From positions 8,676,501 to 8,740,500 of the forward strand of contig NZ_JACHNC010000001.1 of assembly GCF_014205215.1 (NCBI RefSeq): a DNA stretch of 64,000 bases, in the 5' to 3' direction. The notes under the pieces were generated by a model, which did not search any database, had not been told where the DNA came from, and worked only from the letters and a program-made list of their open reading frames with translations. The position numbers and the translations under genes were made by a program. Below are positions 53,093 to 61,166 of this stretch, one piece after another. Numbering within the stretch: position 1 is the first letter of the stretch; every line of letters begins with the position of its first letter. Origin of the DNA: Actinoplanes lobatus. Lineage in GTDB: Bacteria > Actinomycetota > Actinomycetes > Mycobacteriales > Micromonosporaceae.

Positions 53093-54061
53093 ATGGGATC
53101 ACGGGCGAACGTGGCGATCCGCATGGACGGCGCGTGGACGCATTGCGGCAGCGACAGCATCGGCTACAGCCTCGACGCGTACCTTGCGCTGGGCCCGGAA
53201 CCGGCGCTGGCCGTCTTCGGCGCCATGCCCGCATGGGACGACCCGGCGCAATGGCAGACCGAGAGCGTCTGCGAGGCCGGCGCCCTGATCGACCTGGACG
53301 CCCAGGAACTGCTGTTCTTCCTGGACGTCGACTACCACCAGCGGCTCGCGCTGCTGGACGGGTGCCGGCGGACGTGGCCGGGCTGGACGATCCGGTGGGC
53401 GTACAACGGGATCGCCGACGTGACCGACGCGCTCGGGCTGGACCGGGCGGTGCTCGGACGGCAGCCGTGGGACAACACGGCGCTGTTCAAGTGGCACAAG
53501 CCCGGTCCCGAGGAGGAACTGGTCCTGCACCACGTGATCACGGTCGGCACCACGGCGTACGGCCTGGACTACAACGCCGAGGCCCCGTGGTCGATCGGCC
53601 CGGCCCTGCTCGACCAGCTCTTCGAACTGCCCCGGGTGACCACCCTGCCCCGGGTGCCGCGCAGCGGTCTGCACCTCGACCCGGCGGCCCGGACGGCCGG
53701 GGTGTGGTCGACCGAACCGGTGTACGGGCTGACCGAACGGTTCGCCGACCGCTGGCCCGGCTGGACCCTGCGTTTCTGGGAGGACCGCTACCTGGAGCAG
53801 CAGCGCCGCTGCGGCAACGGGTTCACCTTCGCCGACCCGGCGGATCTCGCGGGCGCCTCGGCGCAGGCGCTGGTCGACCGGGTGCTGCGGCACTGGGTCC
53901 CGGCGACGACCGTGCCCGGCGGCGGCCCCCAGGACCCGTACCGGGGCCAGCGGGACGCCGGCCTCACGGTCGACGACCTGCAACCGCTCACCGACGCCCT
54001 GCTCGGCCCGTCCCGCGCCCCGGTCGACGTGGCCGCCTACGCGAAGGCCATGCTCGACTAG
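53093..54061 (+). CDS. Conserved-type protein of unknown function
   Basis: 322 residues, soluble and acidic, with no recognisable motif. It is Trp-rich (IRWAYNGIAD, ADRWPGWTLRFWEDRYLEQQRRCG), with two similar 'RxxWPGWTxR' segments (around 95-105 and 225-235) that may reflect an internal duplication. Third-position GC confirms coding. Its TAG stop shares the bases CTAG with the stop of the convergent acyltransferase. Confidence 0.6.
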   Translation: MGSRANVAIRMDGAWTHCGSDSIGYSLDAYLALGPEPALAVFGAMPAWDDPAQWQTESVCEAGALIDLDAQELLFFLDVDYHQRLALLDGCRRTWPGWTIRWAYNGIADVTDALGLDRAVLGRQPWDNTALFKWHKPGPEEELVLHHVITVGTTAYGLDYNAEAPWSIGPALLDQLFELPRVTTLPRVPRSGLHLDPAARTAGVWSTEPVYGLTERFADRWPGWTLRFWEDRYLEQQRRCGNGFTFADPADLAGASAQALVDRVLRHWVPATTVPGGGPQDPYRGQRDAGLTVDDLQPLTDALLGPSRAPVDVAAYAKAMLD

Positions 54062-54693
54062 CGGGCGTAGCGGGGCACGTAGTCCTGACCGGACAGTTCC
54101 GCGATCGCCGCCATGACCATGTCGGTGGCGGCCCGCCGCTCCTGGGCGCTCTCCGGGTCGGAGGCGATCGCGGACAACTGGACCGGTTTGCCGAAGACCA
54201 CCGACACCCGGGCCGGCCGCGGGACGACCCGGCCCGGCGGCAGCACCCGGTCGGTGCCGGACATCGCCACCGGCACCACCGGCGCACCCGACTTGAGTGC
54301 CAGCCACGCCACCCCGGTACGGCCGCGGTAGAGCCGCCCGTCCGGCGAACGCGTCCCCTCCGGGTAGATCCCGAACGCCTCACCGCGCAGCAGCACGCCG
54401 AGGCACGCGTCGAGCGACCGTACCGCCGCCCGGGTGTCGTCGCGGTCCACCGCGACCTGCCCGTCCCGGGACATGAACCAGGAGACCAGCCGCCCGCCCG
54501 GCCCCTGCCCGCTGAAGTACTCCGCCTTCGCCATGAAGATCACCTTGCGGGCCAGCGCCATCGGCAGGAACGTCGAGTCGGTGACCGACAGGTGATTCGA
54601 CGCCAGCAGCAGCGGACCGCTCGGCGGCACGTGCTCGGCGCCCTCCACACGCAGACGGACGATCTTCGTGAGCAGCTCGTACACGGACAGCAC
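54058..54693 (-). CDS. PlsC-type lysophospholipid acyltransferase
   Basis: 211 residues. Motif I is NHLSVTD (NHx4D), motif III is IYPEGTRSPDG, and the glycerol-3-phosphate-binding pocket PVVPVAMSGTDRVLPPG follows in order. It is expected at the membrane, acylating lysophosphatidic acid or a related lipid. GTG start at 54693. It is convergent with the unknown gene at 53093, sharing CTAG. Confidence 0.9.
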   Translation of the reverse strand: MLSVYELLTKIVRLRVEGAEHVPPSGPLLLASNHLSVTDSTFLPMALARKVIFMAKAEYFSGQGPGGRLVSWFMSRDGQVAVDRDDTRAAVRSLDACLGVLLRGEAFGIYPEGTRSPDGRLYRGRTGVAWLALKSGAPVVPVAMSGTDRVLPPGRVVPRPARVSVVFGKPVQLSAIASDPESAQERRAATDMVMAAIAELSGQDYVPRYAR

Positions 54694-54836
54694 GCCTCTC
54701 GATGAACCTGGTTCAGGATGGAGTCACGAACTCCCCGCACCACCGCTACCACCTCCGGCGGGGCCGTGCGCGGCGAACCGGCCCGGTAGGGCGGATGCGG
54801 GTCGTACTCGATGCCCAACTGCACCGCCTGGGCCAC
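54694..54836 (-). pseudogene. C-terminal fragment of a DJ-1/PfpI-like gene
   Basis: The minus-strand frame reads AVQLGIEYDPHPPYRAGSPRTAPPEVVAVVRG, the tail typical of a PfpI/DJ-1-like protein as I remember it. The frame has no proper start and no stop of its own before running into the acyltransferase gene. It is a likely remnant. Confidence 0.35.
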
Positions 54837-54908
54837 GGTTGCGCCCGCTACCCTCGCGGTCGCGCCTCATGGCCGCAACGACGCGGATCCCACCTTTCCT
54901 GCCATCGG

Positions 54909-55433
54909 CTAGACCCCGCCGATGGCCTCGCTGATCGCCTGGATCAGCCGGGTGGCGATCACCGGGCGGTCGGTCTCGACGGTGACGACCGGGCCGACGG
55001 CGAGCGGCGACGCCTCCACGGCCCACCGCGGCCAGTCGTCACGCAGCCGCTCGTCGTCCTCGTACAGGGCGTCGCGCCGCCGGCCGCGGTAGCGCTCCAG
55101 GGCCACCTCGGCGGGCACGTCGCACCAGACCTCCACGGTCGCACGAGCACCCGAACGGGCGATGCCCTCGGTGACGAAACCGATGTCGCGCGGGCGGAAC
55201 CACCAGCTCTCCAGGATCACCACACCCGGCGTGGCGGCCGCCAGCTCCCACATCACCTGCGCGGCGACCCGGCCCACCGCCTTCGGCGGAACACCCGGCG
55301 CGGCTGCGGCCAGAGCCTCTTTCACCAGGTCTTTTCCGATCAGGGGTACGCGCAGCGCGGGCGCCAGGCGCCCGGCCAGGGTGCTCTTGCCCGAGCCGGG
55401 AAGCCCGTTGATCAGAATCAGCCGGTGCGCCAC
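54909..55433 (-). CDS. P-loop kinase-like NTPase
   Basis: 174 residues. Walker A GLPGSGKST is near the N-terminus, followed by a kinase-like lid region with RYRGRRRDALYEDDER, similar to AAA_33/zeta-toxin-type small-molecule kinases. The substrate could be a sugar, nucleotide or amino acid. The ATG is directly before MAHRLILINGLPG. No partner gene is adjacent. Confidence 0.8.
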   Translation of the reverse strand: MAHRLILINGLPGSGKSTLAGRLAPALRVPLIGKDLVKEALAAAAPGVPPKAVGRVAAQVMWELAAATPGVVILESWWFRPRDIGFVTEGIARSGARATVEVWCDVPAEVALERYRGRRRDALYEDDERLRDDWPRWAVEASPLAVGPVVTVETDRPVIATRLIQAISEAIGGV

Positions 55434-55594
55434 ATCACAAAGCTTGTCATCCGTGCGCTCGCCACTTCTCAGACAGTCAGCGCTCCCGGGGTGCTGCCGT
55501 GGGCGGTCAGTGCGATGACGGCACGGCCCTCGACCCGGGTGTGCGGGGCCTTTCCGATCGGTCGCGGATCGTCCAGCGCGAAACTATCCCGGGC

Positions 55595-55600
55595 TACGCT
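55595..55600 (+). promoter_or_regulatory. -10 box TACGCT, leaderless start
   Basis: TACGCT lies 6 bases before the ATG at 55607 and supports that start rather than the open frame from 55499. Confidence 0.5.
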
Positions 55601-55606
55601 TGTCGC

Positions 55607-56095
55607 ATGACCGCGATGGCGCCCACCCGCACCGAGTCCGACCTGTCCTTCCTGCTCGACCACACCAGCCACGTGCTGCGTACCCGGATGGCGGCGGGGC
55701 TCGGCGAGATCGGTCTGACCGCGCGGATGCATTGTGTGCTGGTCCACGCGCTGGAGCAGGAGCGCACCCAGATCCAGTTGGCCGAGCTGGGTGACATGGA
55801 CAAGACCACGATGGTGGCCACGGTCGACGCGCTGGAGAAGGCGGGGTACGCGGAACGGCGCCCGTCCAGCACCGACCGCCGGGCCCGGATCATCGCGGTC
55901 ACCGCCGCCGGCGCGGAGATCGCCGAGCGCAGCCAGAGGATCGTCGACGGCGTGCACCGCGACGCGCTGGGTTCGCTGCCCGACGACGAGCGCGCGGTGC
56001 TGGTCCGCGCCCTGAACCGGCTGGCCACCGAGCATCTGGCCGCCCCCGCCGAGGGCGCCCAGTCGGCCCGCCGCCCGCGGGAGCGCGCAAATTAG
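55607..56095 (+). CDS. MarR-family regulator
   Basis: 162 residues. The winged helix runs through QLAELGDMDKTTMVATVDALEKAGYAERRPSSTDRRARIIAVTAAG, flanked by dimerisation helices. The gene is directly upstream of the DHA2 MFS exporter, and a 22-base palindrome lies between them, so it is probably the repressor of the exporter. ATG at 55607 is supported by the -10 box. Confidence 0.9.
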   Translation: MTAMAPTRTESDLSFLLDHTSHVLRTRMAAGLGEIGLTARMHCVLVHALEQERTQIQLAELGDMDKTTMVATVDALEKAGYAERRPSSTDRRARIIAVTAAGAEIAERSQRIVDGVHRDALGSLPDDERAVLVRALNRLATEHLAAPAEGAQSARRPRERAN

Positions 56096-56105
56096 AGCCG
56101 AAAGA

Positions 56106-56127
56106 GATAGTCCGTAACGGAACTATC
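56106..56127. promoter_or_regulatory. 22-base near-perfect palindrome, MarR operator candidate
   Basis: Outer arms GATAGT / ACTATC and inner CCGT / ACGG. It covers the position of a -35 for TAGCGT (56131-56136), so MarR binding would block the exporter promoter. Confidence 0.7.
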
Positions 56128-56169
56128 TGCTAGCGTTCCTTCCGTCGACCTCGACGGGAGGAACCCCCC

Positions 56170-57576
56170 ATGTCGTACCCGAAACGCTGGACCGCGCTCG
56201 CCGTTCTCTCCGCCACCGGCCTGATGACCGTCCTCGACGGCAGCATCGTCACCGTGGCGATGCCCGCGATCCAGGCGGACGTCGGCTTCACCGCCGCCGG
56301 GCTCAGCTGGATGGTCAACGCCTACCTGATCCCGTTCGGCGGGCTGCTGCTGCTCGCCGGCCGGCTCGGCGACCTGCTCGGCCGCCGCCGGATGTTCCTC
56401 GCCGGGAACGCCGTCTTCACCGGAGCGTCCCTCCTCGCCGGCCTCGCCACCGGGCCCGGCCTGCTGATCGCCGCCCGGTTCCTGCAGGGCGTCGGCAGCG
56501 CGCTGGCCTCGGCGGTGGTGCTCGGCATCCTGGTCACGCTCTTCACCGACCCGGCCGAACGCGGGAAGGCGATCGCGGTCTTCAGCTTCACCGGGGCGGC
56601 CGGCGCGTCCATCGGGCAGGTGCTCGGCGGGGTGCTCACCGACGCGCTGAGCTGGCCGTGGATCTTCTTCATCAACGTGCCGATCGGGGTCGCCGCCATC
56701 GCGCTGGCGCTGGTCGCCCTACCCGCCGACCGGGGTACGGGATGGTCGCCGAACACCGACGTCCTCGGCGCAGTGCTGGTCACCTCCGGGCTGATGCTGG
56801 GCATCTACACGATCGTCACGACCGGCCCGTACGCCTGGCTCACCGGAACCGTCGCGGTCGCCCTGCTCGCCGGGTTCGTCGGGCGGCAGGTCACCGCCCG
56901 CGAGCCGCTCATGCCACTGCGGATCTTCCGGTCCCGCGACGTCACCGGCGCCAACCTGGCCCAGATGCTGTCGCTGTCCGCGATGTTCGCCTTCCAGGTG
57001 CTGGTCGCGCTCCACATGCAGAAGGTGCTCGGGTACGGCGCCCTGGAAACCGGCCTCGCCATGCTCCCCGCCGCCGTCGGCATCGGGGTGGTCTCGCTGT
57101 TCGTCTCCGCCCCGCTCAGTGCCCGGTTCGGCGCCCGCACCGTGCTGCGCGCCGGGCTCCTGCTGCTGATCGCGGCCATGGCGCTGCTCACCCGCATCCC
57201 GGTCCAGGCGTCGTACGTCACCGACCTGCTGCCGGTGATGCTCCTGATCTCCGGTGGCGGCCTGGTCCTGCCGGCGCTGGCCACCCTGGGCATGTCCGGC
57301 GCCGAGGACGGCGACGCGGGCCTCGCCTCCGGCCTGTTCAACACCACCCAGCAGGTCGGCATGGCCCTCGGCGTGGCGGTGCTCTCCACACTGGCCGCCA
57401 CCCGCACCGACCGCCTGCTGACCGCCGGCGCCGACCAGGCGGCCGCACTGACCGGCGGCTACCGGCTCGCCTTCGCCACCTCGGCGGGCCTACTGATCAC
57501 GGCCTTCCTGGTTGCCCTGCTCGTCCTGCGCCGTCCCGCCGGCACCCCCGCACCCGACCGGGTGCCCGCCGCCTGA
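56170..57576 (+). CDS. MFS multidrug exporter, DHA2 (EmrB/QacA) type
   Basis: 468 residues and about 14 helices. It has the start motif LDGSIVTVAMPAIQADVG (membrane helix 1 D/N motif), motif A GRLGDLLGRRR, and motif C (AAGASIGQVLGGVLTDALSW). The ribosome site GGGAGG lies 7 bases before the ATG. It exports drugs or toxic metabolites and is controlled by the adjacent MarR. A bidirectional stem-loop follows at 57626-57662. Confidence 0.92.
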   Translation: MSYPKRWTALAVLSATGLMTVLDGSIVTVAMPAIQADVGFTAAGLSWMVNAYLIPFGGLLLLAGRLGDLLGRRRMFLAGNAVFTGASLLAGLATGPGLLIAARFLQGVGSALASAVVLGILVTLFTDPAERGKAIAVFSFTGAAGASIGQVLGGVLTDALSWPWIFFINVPIGVAAIALALVALPADRGTGWSPNTDVLGAVLVTSGLMLGIYTIVTTGPYAWLTGTVAVALLAGFVGRQVTAREPLMPLRIFRSRDVTGANLAQMLSLSAMFAFQVLVALHMQKVLGYGALETGLAMLPAAVGIGVVSLFVSAPLSARFGARTVLRAGLLLLIAAMALLTRIPVQASYVTDLLPVMLLISGGGLVLPALATLGMSGAEDGDAGLASGLFNTTQQVGMALGVAVLSTLAATRTDRLLTAGADQAAALTGGYRLAFATSAGLLITAFLVALLVLRRPAGTPAPDRVPAA

Positions 57577-57625
57577 CCATTCCCGTGGCGCCACCTCGGT
57601 GGCGACCCGGTCGATACTTCCGGCA

Positions 57626-57662
57626 GAGCCAGGGGTGCGTGCGGCAGAACCGCCCCTGGCTC
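57626..57662. terminator. Bidirectional stem-loop, GAGCCAGGGG / CCCCTGGCTC
   Basis: Perfect 10-base arms, 17-base loop. It lies between the exporter and the convergent zinc-ribbon gene and overlaps the last base pair of that gene's stop codon. Confidence 0.7.
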
Positions 57663-58044
57663 AGACCACGTTGCGGCGGGCGGCCTCGCGGGCGCGGGTC
57701 ACCGCCGACATCTGTGAGCGCAACAGCCAGGAGTCGGGGTCGCACGTCCGGCAGGCGCGGACCGAACCGGTTCGCAGGCGCACCGCCGAGCCATCGCGCT
57801 GCTGGATCTCGTGGTTCTCGGCCATCGGGGAGCCGCAGCGAGGGCACACGTCCTCGCTGACAGAGGTGGCGATGTGCGCGATGCGGCCGGTCGTGTACCG
57901 CACCGTCGAATAGCCCTGCTCGTCGCCGATACGCAGGTCGGGATCGCGGGGTGCCCCCGCGTACGGCCCGGTGTCGGCGTGCGAGACGGCGTCGGCGACG
58001 CCGCGGAGGATCGGCAGGCGGCGCAGCCGGCTCAGAAAGGTCAT
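57661..58044 (-). CDS. Zinc-ribbon protein of unknown function
   Basis: 127 residues with two Cys pairs (CPRCGSPM and CRTC) that form a zinc-ribbon, preceded by LRRLPILRGVADAVSHADTGPYAG. GGAGGG lies just before ATG 58044. The start overlaps the TetR stop as ATGA, so the two are coupled. Function unknown. Confidence 0.6.
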   Translation of the reverse strand: MTFLSRLRRLPILRGVADAVSHADTGPYAGAPRDPDLRIGDEQGYSTVRYTTGRIAHIATSVSEDVCPRCGSPMAENHEIQQRDGSAVRLRTGSVRACRTCDPDSWLLRSQMSAVTRAREAARRNVV

Positions 58045-58628
58045 GGGTCCCTCCTCGGGAACAGTGCGTCGAGCACGCTCGCGGTGACGGCCGCCGCGTC
58101 GGTGCCGGGGTGGATCGCCTGCCGCAAGGCCAGCCCGGCACCCATGGCGCCCCACGCGACGACCAGGTGCGGCAGCGGCATCGCCGGGGTGAGGCCGAGG
58201 CGGGCGCAGTGCCGCTCCAGCAGCGCCGTGATCTCGGTGTCGAAGCGGTCCTGGAGCGCCGCCATGGTGGCCGCGTGCCGCGGGTTGCCGGACATCGCCG
58301 CCACCGCCTCGGCGGACACCAGCGCCCAGCGGGCCTGGTCACCGCCGCCCGGAGTGAGGACGGCGAGCAGGCCTTCCCGGCTGCCGGCCTGGTCGAGCGC
58401 CATGGCGAGCCCTCGCATCAACTCCTCGGCCCGCGTGTCGACGATGGCCTGCCAGAGCCCTTCCTTGCCGCCGAACTGCTTGTAGACGGCCCCGCGGGTG
58501 TATCCGCCCGCGGCGGCGATCTCCTCGACGGTCGCGGCGAGATAGCCCCGTTCCAGAAAGGCGGCGCCGGCCGCCTCCAGCAACCGCTGCCTGGTTACCC
58601 GCTGCTGTTCGGCGCGTGTCAGCCGCAT
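58041..58628 (-). CDS. TetR/AcrR-family regulator
   Basis: 195 residues. HTH: VTRQRLLEAAGAAFLERGYLAATVEEIAAAGGYTRGAVYKQFGGKEGLWQAIV, then a TetR_C ligand domain. ATG at 58628 is used; the longer frame is Arg/Ser-rich and extends into the divergent MBL gene. It is upstream of, and coupled to, the zinc-ribbon gene. Confidence 0.88.
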   Translation of the reverse strand: MRLTRAEQQRVTRQRLLEAAGAAFLERGYLAATVEEIAAAGGYTRGAVYKQFGGKEGLWQAIVDTRAEELMRGLAMALDQAGSREGLLAVLTPGGGDQARWALVSAEAVAAMSGNPRHAATMAALQDRFDTEITALLERHCARLGLTPAMPLPHLVVAWGAMGAGLALRQAIHPGTDAAAVTASVLDALFPRRDP

Positions 58629-58639
58629 GCCGCCCCTTC

Positions 58640-58673
58640 GGTAACACCGCGTTTCTGGATACACGACGTTACC
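58640..58673. promoter_or_regulatory. Inverted repeat GGTAAC-N22-GTTACC
   Basis: Perfect 6-base arms at 58640-58645 and 58668-58673 between the TetR and MBL genes. It could be an operator half-pair for the TetR protein. Spacing is wide for a single dimer, so this is tentative. Confidence 0.35.
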
Positions 58674-58702
58674 ACCGGATAGATGGCGCCGTAAATGGCG
58701 GC

Positions 58703-58708
58703 TAGGCT
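58703..58708 (+). promoter_or_regulatory. -10 box TAGGCT, leaderless start
   Basis: TAGGCT is 8 bases before ATG 58717 (or 5 before GTG 58714). Confidence 0.5.
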
Positions 58709-58716
58709 CGGCGGTG

Positions 58717-59523
58717 ATGCGGAAGGTGTTCCTCGGGGTCTCGACCGTCCTGCTCAGTGACGGGCGGACGACCCTGCTCACCGACGGGTTCTTCTCGCGG
58801 CCGGGGCTGCTTCGGGTGCTGGCCGGGCGGGTGCGGCCGGATCGGGAGCGGATCGGGGCGGCGCTGCGGCGGTTCGGGATCGAGCGGGTGGACGGGCTGT
58901 TCGTGGTGCACTCGCACTACGATCACGCGCTGGACGCGCCCACGGTCGCGATGATGACCGGGGCCCGATTGTTCGGCTCGGCGTCGACCCGGAACATCGC
59001 CCTGGGGCACGGCTTCCCTTTAGACCGTTTTGCCCCGATAAGCCATCTTGAAATAGGGAATTTCCGGATCAGGGCAATGCTGGGGCGGCACAGTCCGGGT
59101 GACCTCGCCCCCGGCACCATCGACCGGCCGATCGGGCTCGACTCGCGGGCCCGCGACTACCGGACCGGCGACTGCTACACGCTGCACATCGAGCACGGCA
59201 GCGAGAAGCTGCTCATCCACGCCAGCGCCAACCACGCCGACCTCGACGCGCACCCCGCCGGCACCGTCTTCCTCGGTGTCGGCGGGCTCGGGAAGCAGTC
59301 CGCCGAGTTCCGGGCGGCCTACTGGGACCGGCTCGTCCGGCGTACCGGCGCCCGCCGCGTCATCCCGATCCACTGGGACGATTTCACCCGCCCTCTCGAC
59401 CGGCCGCTGCGTCCTATGCCACGCTTCGCCGACGACTTCCGGACCACGATGCGGTTCCTCGGCGAGCAGGCCGCCATCGACGACGTGGAGTTGACGCTGC
59501 CGACCCTGGGAGAGCCGCTGTGA
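58717..59523 (+). CDS. Metallo-beta-lactamase-fold hydrolase (UlaG-like)
   Basis: 268 residues. The zinc motif HxHxDH reads VVHSHYDHALD, with a downstream His in HASANHAD and PIHWDDF. The fold is MBL; the lack of an N-terminal ligand loop and the overall size suggest a UlaG-like or lactonase-like enzyme. The product is unknown. It is coupled to the second MBL gene by a GTGA overlap, suggesting a two-enzyme step. Confidence 0.85.
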   Translation: MRKVFLGVSTVLLSDGRTTLLTDGFFSRPGLLRVLAGRVRPDRERIGAALRRFGIERVDGLFVVHSHYDHALDAPTVAMMTGARLFGSASTRNIALGHGFPLDRFAPISHLEIGNFRIRAMLGRHSPGDLAPGTIDRPIGLDSRARDYRTGDCYTLHIEHGSEKLLIHASANHADLDAHPAGTVFLGVGGLGKQSAEFRAAYWDRLVRRTGARRVIPIHWDDFTRPLDRPLRPMPRFADDFRTTMRFLGEQAAIDDVELTLPTLGEPL

Positions 59524-60320
59524 AGGTCCACCATCTCAACTGCGGGACCATGCGCCCGGCCCTCACCCCGAGCCTGGTCTGCCACGTGCTCGTGGTCGAG
59601 ACCGCCGAGGGGCTGCTGCTGGTCGACTCGGGTTTCGGTCTGCGCGACGCCGCCGCGCCGGCGCACCGCATCGGCACCGCGCGCCATCTGATCAAACCGG
59701 TGCTCGATCCGGAGGAGTCCGCCTTCCGGCAGCTGCAACGCCTTGATCTGAACCCCGATGACGTACGGGACATCGTGCTCACCCACTACGACGCCGACCA
59801 CTCCGGTGGCACCGCCGACTTCCCGCGGGCCCGGGTGCACCTGACCGCCGCCGAGTCGGGCGCCGCACAGCACCCGCGGACGTGGAACGAACGCTCCCGC
59901 TATCTGCCGGCCCAGCGTGAGCACGGCCCGCAGCTGGTGGAACACGATCCGGCGAAGGGTGACGGCTGGCGTGGTTTCGCCGCCGCCACCGAGATCGTCC
60001 CGGGTGTGGTCCTGATCGCGATGCCGGGCCACACCCGCGGCCACGCCGCCGTGGCGGTCGACACCGGCGACGGCTGGATCCTGCACGCCGGCGACGCCTT
60101 CTACCACCGCGCGCAGATCGACGGCGTGACCCGCGGCAATCGTGTGCTGGCCACCATGGAGGCGGCCATCGCTCACGATCGCCGCCTGGTCCGCGCCAAC
60201 CATGCCCGTCTCACCGAGCTGTGGGCCGCCGCCGACCCGGCCCTGACGATCGTCAACGCGCACGACCCGGAGCTGCTGCGGGCGGCCGCCGCTCATCCGA
60301 GGCGCTTGGGCCCGAGGTAG
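59520..60320 (+). CDS. Metallo-beta-lactamase-fold hydrolase (AHL-lactonase-like)
   Basis: 266 residues. Zinc motif reads THYDADHSGG, with GHTRGHAAVAV and HAGDAFYH as the second and third metal ligands. The group includes quorum-quenching N-acylhomoserine lactonases, but a substrate is not claimed. It begins at a GTG overlapping the first MBL gene's stop, and converges on the SDR gene with a 28-base 3' overlap. Confidence 0.85.
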   Translation: MKVHHLNCGTMRPALTPSLVCHVLVVETAEGLLLVDSGFGLRDAAAPAHRIGTARHLIKPVLDPEESAFRQLQRLDLNPDDVRDIVLTHYDADHSGGTADFPRARVHLTAAESGAAQHPRTWNERSRYLPAQREHGPQLVEHDPAKGDGWRGFAAATEIVPGVVLIAMPGHTRGHAAVAVDTGDGWILHAGDAFYHRAQIDGVTRGNRVLATMEAAIAHDRRLVRANHARLTELWAAADPALTIVNAHDPELLRAAAAHPRRLGPR

Positions 60321-61078
60321 CTGCCGCCGGTGGCGTCGATGACGTTGGCGGTGATCCAGCGGCCGGCGTCGCCCGCCAGGAAGTGGACGACGTCGGCGAT
60401 GTCCTGCGGGGTGCCGAGCCGTTCGATCGCCTGACCGGCCGCGACCATCGCACCGACCTCGGGCAGGTCCATGAAGTGGGCGGTCCGGTCGGTACGGGTC
60501 GGGCCGGGCGCGACCGTGTTGATCGTGATGCCGCGTGACCCGACCTCGTTGGCCAGGTTGCGGGTGAGGATCTCCATCGCGCCCTTGGTCATGGCGTAGG
60601 CCAGCTCACCGGGCAGGGCGATGCGGGTGACTCCGGAGCCGATGTTGATGATCCGCCCGCCGTCGCCCATCAGCGGCAGCGCCTTCTGAATCAGGAAGTA
60701 CGGCGCGCGGACGTTGACCGCGAAGATCCGGTCGAAGCCTTCCGGGGTCTCGTTGCCGATGCCGCCGCCGGAGTCGGCGAGGGCCGCGTTGTTGACCAGG
60801 ATGTCCAGGCGGCCGGTTCCGCCGTAGGCCCGCAGGCCCTCCTCCAGCCGCCGGATCACCGTGTCGGCGTCGCCGTCGACGCCCAGCTCGGCCCTGATCG
60901 CGAAGGCCTGCCCGCCGGCCGCCTCGATGGCGGCCACCACCTGCCCGGCGGCCACGTCGTCGCTGCCGTAGTGCACCGCGACCAGGGCCCCGTCGGCGGC
61001 GAGCCGCTCGCAGACGCCCCGCCCGATGCCTCGGGAACCGCCGGTGACCAGTGCTGTCCTACCCGCCAGTGCGGTCAT
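60293..61078 (-). CDS. Short-chain dehydrogenase/reductase
   Basis: 261 residues. Cofactor motif TGGSRGIGRG, NNAALADSG, catalytic Ser in INIGSGVTR, Tyr and Lys in YAMTKGA, and a C-terminal IDATGGSYLGPK as in FabG-like SDRs. GGAGG lies 5 bases before ATG 61078. It is divergent from the TetR gene at 61167, with a palindrome between, so it is the probable target of that regulator. Confidence 0.92.
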   Translation of the reverse strand: MTALAGRTALVTGGSRGIGRGVCERLAADGALVAVHYGSDDVAAGQVVAAIEAAGGQAFAIRAELGVDGDADTVIRRLEEGLRAYGGTGRLDILVNNAALADSGGGIGNETPEGFDRIFAVNVRAPYFLIQKALPLMGDGGRIINIGSGVTRIALPGELAYAMTKGAMEILTRNLANEVGSRGITINTVAPGPTRTDRTAHFMDLPEVGAMVAAGQAIERLGTPQDIADVVHFLAGDAGRWITANVIDATGGSYLGPKRLG

Positions 61079-61100
61079 CCCGTCCTCCAACTGTTTATGC

Positions 61101-61114
61101 CGTAAGCGATTACG
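61101..61114. promoter_or_regulatory. Palindrome CGTAA-GCGA-TTACG, TetR operator candidate
   Basis: Perfect 5-base arms between the divergent SDR (start 61078) and TetR (start 61167) genes, in an AT-rich stretch (TTTATG, TTATACA) that likely holds both -10 boxes. Confidence 0.6.
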
Positions 61115-61166
61115 TTTATGTTATACACAGTTAGCGAGCGCACCGTCAACACCATGAGGAGAGTCG

